The notes below the pieces were generated by a model. It saw only the letters and a program-made list of their open reading frames with translations. It was not told the DNA's origin and did not search any database. From Monocercomonoides exilis (Eukaryota > Preaxostyla > Oxymonadida > Polymastigidae): 64,000 nucleotides of DNA. Below, piece by piece: positions 54,820 to 64,000 of this stretch; the first letter of the stretch is position 1; each line of letters begins with the position of its first letter. Location: positions 1,473,501-1,537,500 of the forward strand of contig LSRY02000004.1 of assembly GCA_001643675.2 (NCBI GenBank), in the 5' to 3' direction. The translations under genes and the position numbers were made by a program.

Positions 54820-55299
54820 TTTTTTTTCTTTTGTTATTATGTGATATCCTCGCTTTTCACATTTGCTTTGTTTCATGTATATCTTCGAATGTGTGTTATG
54901 TTTATTGTATTATTACTTTTCCTTTTTGTGTTATTGTGTTAATTTTTCATTTTCATCGTTAAACATTTATTATCTTTGATATGAATCCGTAATATTTATC
55001 GTTAATAAGTAATTTTATTTCCTTTTTTTTTTAACTTTTTGTTTTCTTTTGTTTTCCATAGTTTCATTGCGTTATGTCTTTCTTTCTTTCTCAATGAATG
55101 CGTTGAAATCCCATCAAGAGTTCAATGCACGTCAGCATTTACCGCGCATATTTGGGATTATGTAGTTATTTTCTTTTATTTTCTATTGTAAAGATATGAA
55201 TGTTCAATATTAATAGAAATCAAACACGAAAAGATTTGAAGCGATTGAAAGCAAAAACGTGAAGTGACTAAAAAATAACACTTATTCAAACAAAATGTT
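54820..55299. other. Intergenic region between convergent coiled-coil genes
   Basis: T-rich and AT-rich sequence, 480 bases. Both flanking genes end here. No gene or motif seen. Confidence 0.5.
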
Positions 55300-58200
55300 T
55301 CACATATGATATTTTGAAGGTGTGGAAAGTGATGAAGTGAATGAAGGAGAAGAGCTTCCAGCTGAAGTGGGGAACTGGGAAGGAGATTGAGAATAACGAG
55401 GAGGCTGAGAAGAAGTGACATTGCCAAGTGAAGAAGCAGACTGTGTTATTGGCGTTTCAGAAGGAATGCTATTAACTTTGGATTCTTCATTTGTTGCAGG
55501 CAGCTGCTCAGTCTGTTTGGTCTGCTTTAGCGCTTTCTTCTTCTTCTTCTTCTTTGGTGGATTTGTGGCTGCAGGCGATGCTGAGCTGAATATTGGCTCT
55601 GTGTGAATGAATGGCTGAGGAGAGAAATAAGGAGAAGACGACAAAGAGATCGCTGAAGTAGGCATTTGAAGTGGAGAAGGTGAATGTGCCCCAAAAGGCG
55701 TTGCATCTTTTGGATTGAGCAGATCCTGATCTGAAGCAGAATAAACAGGCAGTGATTCAAATTTCTGTGATGACGAAGACAATCCGTGACTTGAAGGAAG
55801 CATAGAAACAGGGATGGGCTGTTGCGATGCAGAGAACGGAAGCGAGCGAGTAGAGTAAGCGAACTGGGGTGTTGCACCGCTTGATGCAGCTGCAGCTGCT
55901 GAAGACAATGCCGAAGTTGATGCAGAAGCCAACGCAGATGCTGAAGCGATGCTTGGGTTGTAGTTGACACAGCCAGAAAGAAGATCGTCTGCTTGCTTGA
56001 ACTTGTACAGCTCAGTCACAAGCGTCTGGATCTCGTTCGTGCACTGCTCAATCTTGTTCTCCAGCTCCTTCTGGATTTCCTTCTCTTTCTCCACTTCAAG
56101 CTTCCGCTGGCGCTCCATTTCCTTCCGCTCTCTTTCTCGCGCTTCCTCGTTCTTCTCTTCGACTTCTCTGATTCTCTCCTTCATCCTCTCTTTCTCTCTT
56201 CGTGTTTCGATCATTTCTATCTTCTGCTGTGCAATTCGGCTGCGAAGGAAGCTAAACTGCGAAGAGACCGAATCAACAGCAGAGGAAACAGAAGACGAGA
56301 GAGTAGAAAGAGAAGGTGACGAAGCAGTGATGGAGTGCCGAAGAGGAGAAGACGGTTCATTCAAAACCATCGAAGAAGCAGGCGAGGTTGGAGACGAGGA
56401 AGAAGTTGACTGAGATAAACTTTGCGCTTTCATTGCAGAATCCAGCAGCAAATCGAGCTTATCTTTGGCTTCAGACAAATGATACATGCTGGACTCGACT
56501 TCGGTTCTGTACAGAATGTCCTTCTTTGCCATCTCCTCTTTCTCTTCCTGCATCTGTGCAATTATATTCGCTTTGTTGTCAAGCTGCTGATGAAGCGAAG
56601 AGACTTGCTCAGATATGAGCTCATGCACCGCTGTGAGTGTCTGATGAAGCGACTGCAGAAGTTGTGTGTTGGCAGAAGACAGAGGAGAAGCCAGGGAGGA
56701 AGAAGCAACTGGCCGTGATGATGTCAGCCCAGCTGCTGCTGATACAGATGAGGATGAAGTATAACCCAATGTCGGATCTTTGAAAGGAGAAGAACGAGTG
56801 GCAGATGCAGAAGCTGAGAGACGATTAGGATAATTTGGTGGAGAAGATGGTGAAGAGGACAGAACTTGGTAAGTGTATTCAATGTCCGATATCAATTGCT
56901 CAATTCCGTTGATGGCATCTTCACAGGCAAAGTGTGGTCGATGTGGAGATGATGACGACGACGATGAAGCAGAGGCAGAAGCAGAAGTTGAATTCAATCC
57001 ATTGGCAATACGAGAAGAGTAACCATATTGTTGTGGTGCATGCTGATCTTTGGTTAATTCGTTGATGTTGTATCCATCTCTTTGGCTTTCCTTCATTTCC
57101 TGCTTTGCTTGTGTGGACGGCAAAGTCATTCTCATCTTTTGTTTCAGTGCTTCATATGAACTATCACTGTCTAAATTGATCTCTTTGCCTTGCAAACTTT
57201 CCTCTTTCTTTTTCAATCCTTCCAATTCTGCTCGCAGTTTCTCGCCAAGTTTAATGCCTTCGCCCAGCTTCGCCTCAATTTCATTCTCAATTCTCGCTTC
57301 TTCGTCTCGTTCAGCCTTCGCCACTCTCAACAAGTCGAGTTTCTCTCCCAAATTGAACAGCGCTTGCTTCAGATCAGCCACATTCTTTATTGTCTCGTTC
57401 ATCTCTTCGTGTTCTTTAGCTCTTTCCTCCTTCATTTTCTCCAAGTTGTCTTCCAATTCTTCCATTTCCTTCTTCCTCTCACTTTCTTTTGCTTTTTCTT
57501 CCAACCTTCTTTGCAAGTGCTCTTTCAGTGATGCTTGCAATTCTTCGACCTGCTTTTGAAGCGATTCGTTCATATTCTTCATTTCATTTCTTCTTCTTTC
57601 CCTTTCTTCTTCTTCTATTTTTTCGCTTTCTTTTTTCTTTTCATCAGCAATTTTCCTTTCTTCCTCTTCTCTTTTCAACTCACTTTCCAGCTGAATAAGC
57701 TGAGCATTCATTTCTTCTCTCTCTTTCTTCCTCTCCTTCTCAATCTCCAACAGCCTTTCTTCAATCTTCTTCGCCTCTTCCACTTTCTCTTCCCATTCCC
57801 GCAGCTCTTCATCCAGCTCTGCTTTCTCTTTGTTGAGCGCTTCCAACTTCTCTTTGATTTCTTCATTCTCCTTCTCCACTTCCTCTTTCTCTCTTTTTGC
57901 TTCCTCGGCATCTGAGATAAGCTTACGCAGAAGCACATCTTTCTGCTCAATGACATTTGCTGTCTTTTCTCTTTCTTTCTTTTCTTCATTCATTTTCGCT
58001 TCTAATTCCATCAGCATTTGACTCAACTCTTCTTTCTCTCTTTCTCTTTCGCTCTTCTCTTTCTCCAATTTTTCATGTTCATTCGCATAATCAGCTTCTT
58101 TTGCATTAATTCTTTCCTGAAGAAGTGCGATTTCTTTCTTGAAACTTTCCTTTTCTTCTTCTTGTTTCCTTATCATTGCTTCTCTTTCTGCTTGCAGTCT

Positions 58201-61200
58201 CTTTTCCGCCTCTCTTCTTTTCCCTTCTTCTTCAATCTGCATTTGTCTGTCTTCTCTTTCCTTCTGCACCAAATCCATCACTTTCTTGATCTTCTCCTCT
58301 TTTTCGTTTAGTTCCATTCTTCTTCTCTCCAACTCCACCAACTTTCTCTTCACCATGTCACTTTCTTTCTCCCTTTCCTCTTGCTTCCTTTTCTGTTCTT
58401 CTTCTTTCTCCTTCTCCATCGCCTTTGCCTTCCTCTCCAGCTCAATCTTCATCTTTTCCACTTCCCTCACTCTGTTTTTCTCTCTTTCGCCCATCATTTT
58501 GAACTCTTCATCGACCCTTTCTTTCAATTCTTTGACTTTCTCCTCTTTCTCTTTGTCTTTCTTCTTCAGCATCATCAGCCCCATTGCCATTGCATCTCTT
58601 TCTTCTTTCATCTGCTTCACTTCTTCTTCCTTTTCTTCTCTTTCTCTGCTCATTTCTTCCTTCTCTCTTGCAAACTCTCTCTTTTCTTTCTCTCTTTTCT
58701 GCTTCAGAGATTCCAAATCTTCGTTTAATTTGCCCAGCAATTCCTCAAATTCCTTTGTTTGCTCTTCATATTCTCCTTTCGCCCTCTTTGATTCAACTTT
58801 CAACCGTCTTATTTCTTCTTCTTTTTCTTCTTTCTGCAAATTCAGCTCATCCACAACTTGTTGCAGCTCTGAATTTTTCATTCTTTCCTCTCTGAAAACT
58901 TTCTCCTTCTGTGAAATTTCTTTCTTCAGCTCAAGAACGTTTGCTTGGAACTCTTCCTCCCTCTTTTCTTCTTCTTCTTTCATCATCTTTATCTCTCTCT
59001 CAAACTCTGCCTGCTTCTTCTCTTTCTCTTCTTTCTCCTTTGCCAACCTCTTTCTCTCTCTCTCTTCCCTTTCCTCTTCTTCTCTCTTCTTCTCTTCTTC
59101 TCTTTCTCTTCGTTCTTCTTCAATTGTGCTCTGAAGCTGACCAACAACTCTTTCATTTTCCTTCCTCTCTTTCTCTCTTTCTTTCAATTCTCGTTCCCTC
59201 TCTTCCTTTCTCTCTTCTTCCTCTTTCTTTCTCTCTTCCTCTTCTCTTTCTTTCTCCTCCTCTCTGCTCTTCTGCTCTTTGATAATCTGTTCTCTTGCTT
59301 CTTGTATCATACTCAATAGATTCATCCTGCTTTCTTCGTCTTCTTTCTCTTTCTTCATTCTTTCGCTTTCCATTTCTTCAATGCTGTTCTTCAATATCTT
59401 AATATCTTCCTCTTTCTCTTTCAAGGAATTTTCAAGCTCCTCTTTTTCTCTTGTTAACTTGAACTGCATTTCCTCTTTGCTCATCCTTTCTTCATTCAAA
59501 GTCTGAGAAATCAATTCAATTTCTTCTTCTTTTCTTCTCTCTTCTTCCTTCCTTAACTTCTCTTTCTCTTCCTCTTCTTCTTTCCTTAATCTTTCCTTTT
59601 CTTCCTCTTCTATCCTCCTCTTCTCTTCTTCTTCCCTTCTTATCTTCTCTTCTTCTTCTTTCTCTCTGTTTCTCTCTTCTTCCCACTCTTTTTCTCTTCT
59701 CGTTCTTTCTTCCTCAAATTGGCTCATCAATTTCAATATCTTTTCTTGATTTTCCTGTTTAATTCCTTTGATTTCTTCTTCTTTTTCACTCATTTCTATC
59801 AAATGCTGCTCTTTTTCTTCTTGCTTCTCTTGTCTGCTGATTTCTCTCTCTTTCTCTCTTTCGTTCCGCTCTCTTTCAAGAACTGACTGAACTTTCGACA
59901 CATCTTCCTTCAACAAGTTGATTTGCTCTTCCAACTCCCTCTTTTCTCTTTCTCTTTCACACTTTTCTTTTGCTTCAGCTTCTTCTCTTTCTTCTCTTTC
60001 TTTTCTGTCGTTTTCTTCCTTTTCTTCTCTTTCCTTCTTTTCCTTCTCCATTTTCTCCTTCTCTTCCTCTATTTCTTGAGCAAGCTTCTTATTTTCTTCT
60101 TCCAAATCTTTGCATTTTTGATTGCTTTGTGTCAATTCATCCTTAATCATTGCAATCTCATCCTCCTTTTCCTTCATCTCTTTCTCTCTTTCAACAACAT
60201 TTCGTTCTATTTCTTCTTTTAATCTCCTTTCTACCTCTTCTCTCTCTTCACCCTTCTCCTTCATTGCTTTGTCGAGTTGCTCTTTCCATTCATTTTCTGT
60301 TCTGCTCAGTTCTGCTTTCTTGTCTTCTGCGTCTTTTTCCATTTTCTCTGTTAATTCATTCAACTTCTTGTTAGCCATTTCAATTTCTTCGTCTTTTTCT
60401 TTATTGCTTTGCATCAAGCTTCCTCTCTCATTTTCCATTTTCTCCGTTTCTGCTTTGTGTTCTTCGTCTTTTTCCTGCATTTGCCTTTTGACTTGTTCGT
60501 TGTCACTCTCAATCGCAGCAATGTTTCTTTCCATTTCTTCGTTTTTCTCTGTTAATTGATCTCTTTCTTCTCTGACTTTCTCCAAATCATTTTGCAATTC
60601 TTTCTGCTTGCTCTCATTCTCTCTTTCTTTTCTTTCCATTTCTTCTTCCTTCTCACGAATTGTCGCAGACAGCTCGCCAACTTCCTTTTGAAGAGAATCA
60701 ATTTGAGATTTTTGAAGTGCAATATCTTCCTCTTTCTTTGTCAATGCTTCATTAAGCTCCTTTTCTTTGTCTAGTTGTGCTAATTCTGTTGTTTTTGATG
60801 TGTTTTCAAACAATTTTCGCATTTCTTCCTTTTCGTTCTCCTTCTTCTCAATCTCCTTCTTCATTTCTTCCTTCTCTTTCTCAAACTCATTTTCTGTCTC
60901 CTTAAATTTCGATGCCATTTCTTCCATTTCCTTTTCTTTGTTCTGAAGCACTTCTCTCAGCTTCTCCTGCTCCTGCTTCGAATTCTCTATTTCTGCTCGG
61001 CTTTGTTCAAGATCATTCTTTGCCTTTGCTAATTCTTCATCAAGTTGCTTCACATTTGCCTGTTTTTCGTTTAATTCATTTGAAAGCTTATTGTTTTCTT
61101 CCTTTCTTCTTTCGCATTCTGCTTGCGTTTCCTGCAATTCCTGTTTCAATTTATTGTTTTCTTCTGTTTGTTTATTCTTCTCTTCTTCAAATTCTTCTCT

Positions 61201-63943
61201 TTCCTTGCTCTTTTCCTTCAAGTTACTCTCTTCTCTGGACTTCATCTCATTTTCCATCTTTGCAAGTGCTTCTTCTTTTGCCTTCAGCAATTCATTTTGC
61301 TCTGCTGTTTCAAACTGAAGCCGATTTATTTCGCTTTGTAATTCTTCCAAGCTTGCTTCTTCTTCCTCCAGTTTCTCCTTCATTTCACTGATTATTTCCT
61401 TCTGCTGTGCAATTTCATTCTCATTCGCATTCAACATGTCAACAACATAACACAACGCTTCTTCCTTGTGCATCGCTTCTTCCTCTCTCTTCTCATCCTG
61501 CTTTTCTTCCTCTTCCGCATTTGCATCGTCAGTTTCCTTTTTGATTCTCTCCATCTCCTCCACAATTATCCTCAGCCTCCGCACCTCTTTCTTCAGAATC
61601 GCCACTTTCTCTCTCTCCGTCTCTTCCCTCCTCTCCGCCTCCATCAGCTCCCTCACCTTCTGCTTCGTCTCGTCTTCCCAAAACTGCCCGTTCTGCCTCT
61701 CTTTCTCCATCGACCGCTCCCACTCCTTGTCAAACTCATCCATCTTCTCTGCCAGCTGAGCCGCAATGTCTTCTGTCTGCGCAATTTCTGCGTTTTTCTC
61801 TTCCAAAAGCTGCGAAAGCGTCGTGTTCACCATGTTTTCTGAGTGCAGCAGGTGGGAAAGCTGCCTGATGTGCGCTCCCAAGTTGCACAGGCGCTTCGAA
61901 AAGCCCTTGCACACAGCGTGGAAGTCCTCCTCTGCCGATGCGAGGATGGCTTGGTGCTGCGCAAGCGAGATGAATGAAGACGGGGAAGGCGAAATAGCAC
62001 GCTGCAGAAATGGATTGCGCGAGTTTGGAGAGAAACAGCCAGACGAAGTTAGAACTGAAGACGAGGTAGACGAAGGTGCAAGCTGGGAAGGCGAAGGCGG
62101 AGGCGGAGGAGAAGAACAAGGTGGAGAGACAGGAGGATAATTCATGTCGAATGCAGAAGATGCAGAAGGGCCAGATGAAGGAGAACGAGGAGAACCAGGT
62201 GACAGAGGAACAAACAGCGGGCCGCTGAGAGTGGAAGGCGGGAGCTGCTCTTGTGCGAAGCCAGAAGAGAATGAATCTGGTACGAGAGAGGACAGTTGCT
62301 GGCTGGGAGACAAAACTGTGGGTGATGTTGGCGTTTGAATGAAGAGTGCTTCTTTGAGCTCTTGCGGTGCAGTAGAAGAAAACGCAGATGAAGGAGACGA
62401 AGACAAAGAAGAAGATGTTGTTGAGAGAGATTTCAGCTGATTTTGCTCTTCTGTCGACAGCTGAGAAGCAAGCGAAGATGGTAGTGAAGTTGTTAGCTTG
62501 ACTGTCACTTTCCTTCCCGTCTTTGCCTCAGGTACCTCTTCTTTCACCTCTTTCTCTTCTTTCTCCTCCTCTTTCTCCTTTTTCTCACTTTTTCCCCTTC
62601 CTTCCTCGTCCTCTTGCTCGTCCTCTTGTTCTTCGTCGTCCTGCCCTTCTCTCGTGCGATATCTCCTGTTCTCTGCTAAATCTCGCTCATTCTTTATTCT
62701 GATTGCTTCTTCCTCCAGCCTCTCTCGAATGCTCTCCATCATCTCCACACCACTTGGCCCATCCACAAGAACTGCCTGTGTATGGCTCTGCTCTTTCGCT
62801 CCTTCTGCTGAGTCTGCTTCTTCTTCACTGTTCTTCTCTTCTTCCTTCCTTTTCATGTTTAACGCTTCGTGTTGTGTCAGTATCGGTAAAGTTTCTTCTT
62901 CTTCTTCTTTCATTTTTTCTTTTCCTTTCTTATTTTTTTTCTTTTTCTTTTTCTCTTCCATCTCCTTCTTTCTTTTAATTTCTCTTTCCCTCTTTTTCCG
63001 CAGCTGATCTACAATTCGATCTAATTCTCCAAATGGTCCGATCCAAAATTTTTCATCTTCAAATTCGTTATTATCGCCATATTTCTCCATTTTTTTCAAT
63101 ATTTGATCGATTTCATCTTCTTCTTCGGATTTATCACGCTTTTCATCTTCGATGTCCGAGTTAACATTACCTTTTAGTTCAAATCCAATTTTTTTATTTC
63201 CAGCTTTTTCATTAGATGTTCCACTATCTATCTCATGAGCCTCTTTTCTGACTTGATTTCCCGCCCAAACTCCGTGATACTTTGCAAGCTTTGCATCAAG
63301 CCCTGTGATAGTATCACGAAGATTTCTATTTTCTTCCATTTGTTGATTCAGTTGCTGTGATATTAATTCGAAATCTTGTAATTTTGTGCTAACTTTTAAA
63401 AATTTTTCGAAATCTTCAAGTGATATTGTTACGGTTTCTGGTTGCTCTTGATTTTCCGTAAGTTCACCATCTTTTTGTTCTTCTTTTTGTGCAGAAGTAT
63501 CAGATTCTTCAACTGAAGTTGGCGAAGAAATATCATCGTCCATAAGCACATTATCTTCGCCTTCCGCAGAAAGGCGAGCCCCACTAAATGATTCCACAAA
63601 TTCATTATGCATAGTGCTATCAGAATCTGTTGATGATTTTGAAATTTCTTGCTGTTGAAAAGAAGAATCATCTTCAACTGATAAGTTCTGAGTTTGTGGC
63701 TCTTCTGTGTTTAAAATAAATAACAAACAAGAGAATAATATTAGAAAATATTCATCAAATAGCGTAAATTGTATGTATTGCATTTTGAAAATTTCAGAAG
63801 AGAAAAATAAGTAAAAATCCCAAGCAAATTTTTGCATTAATTATAAATTAACAAATCATACCTATAGCTTCTTTGTCCAATTGATTAGATATTTTATCTT
63901 CTTCCTTGCCATTTAATATATTGTCTACGTGTTCAATAGACAT
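55300..63943 (-). CDS. Giant coiled-coil protein, 2,828 residues
   Basis: Two minus-strand exons, 63943-63862 and 63704-55300 (TGA). Exon 1 starts MSIEHVDNILNGKEED; the intron uses GTATGA and splices at CAG before EEPQTQNLS. Without this splice the frame opens with intron-derived hydrophobic sequence that mimics a signal peptide. An acidic N-terminal part (to about 330) contains a short coil LEDFEKFLKVSTKLQDFELI. A Ser/Pro-rich part to about 600 is followed by an almost unbroken coiled coil of roughly 1,600 residues (about 610-2230), dominated by Glu, Lys and Arg, with trichohyalin-like KEREEEE stretches. A Ser/Ala-rich zone, a second coil (about 2510-2600) and a Ser-rich end with a poly-Lys patch complete it. 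The layout suits a long tether or cytoskeletal scaffold (golgin- or centrosome-like), but no GRIP, FHA or other targeting domain was seen. Confidence 0.85.
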
Positions 63944-64000
63944 TTCAATGAGGAAAAAAACACTTTTTTATGATCAGTTTAAAAGCTGACCATTATAAAT
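63944..64000. other. 5' flank of the giant coiled-coil gene, window end
   Basis: Fifty-seven AT-rich bases upstream of the start codon; nothing identifiable before the window ends. Confidence 0.4.

Noticed and set aside
63705-63837. Hydrophobic N-terminal signal-like segment on the giant coiled-coil protein
   Set aside because: It translates an intron; the acceptor at 63705-63706 and an upstream exon starting at 63943 give a normal hydrophilic start.

Overview
The window is eukaryotic nuclear DNA from an AT-rich protist. It carries spliceosomal genes on both strands, two isolated eukaryote-type tRNA genes, and a standard genetic code: TAA, TGA and TAG all end recognisable genes. The mix seen here is conserved housekeeping genes with many short introns next to almost intronless genes for 2,700-2,900-residue proteins full of Ser, Glu/Lys and Asn runs, plus a surface protein with beta-helix-like repeats, one membrane segment and a kinase-like tail. 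This combination reminds me of oxymonads (Metamonada, Preaxostyla). That placement is inference; nothing here was searched.

Layout. About 0.4-5.5 kb is a decayed plus-strand gene with frameshifts and in-frame stops. Then come a UBE2D/Ubc4-type E2 (+), an NAA10-type N-terminal acetyltransferase (-), a 2,877-residue Ser-rich/acidic protein with a possible N-terminal ASH-like fold (-), an OST3/OST6 oligosaccharyltransferase subunit (+), an Smr-domain protein with an acylation-type N-terminus (-), a BROX-like BRO1-domain protein (+), and a 2,848-residue DENN-domain protein (+). tRNA-Glu(TTC) follows at 33.0 kb, then a Ras-family GTPase (-), a free-standing DUSP12/Yvh1-type zinc domain (+) and calnexin (+). 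From 38.9 to 41.7 kb is a cluster of inverted repeats, including a foldback element with 458-bp arms flanked by TA. Next are the 2,726-residue beta-helix/kinase-like receptor (-), tRNA-Lys(TTT), a 617-residue coiled-coil protein (+) and a 2,828-residue coiled-coil protein (-).

Several genes fall into shared cellular themes: ER protein maturation (OST3/6, calnexin), membrane traffic and signalling (DENN, BRO1, Ras), and protein modification (E2, NAA10). They are not an operon; the closest physical couplings are three divergent gene pairs 115-192 bp apart. I placed 47 introns by reading frame and family alignment. Their 5' splice sites are biased to GTTTG (18 of 47) and one intron appears to be GC-AG. 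The strongest candidates for something undescribed are the modular beta-helix receptor with a degenerate kinase tail, the stand-alone Yvh1 zinc protein, the foldback element and the splice-donor bias.
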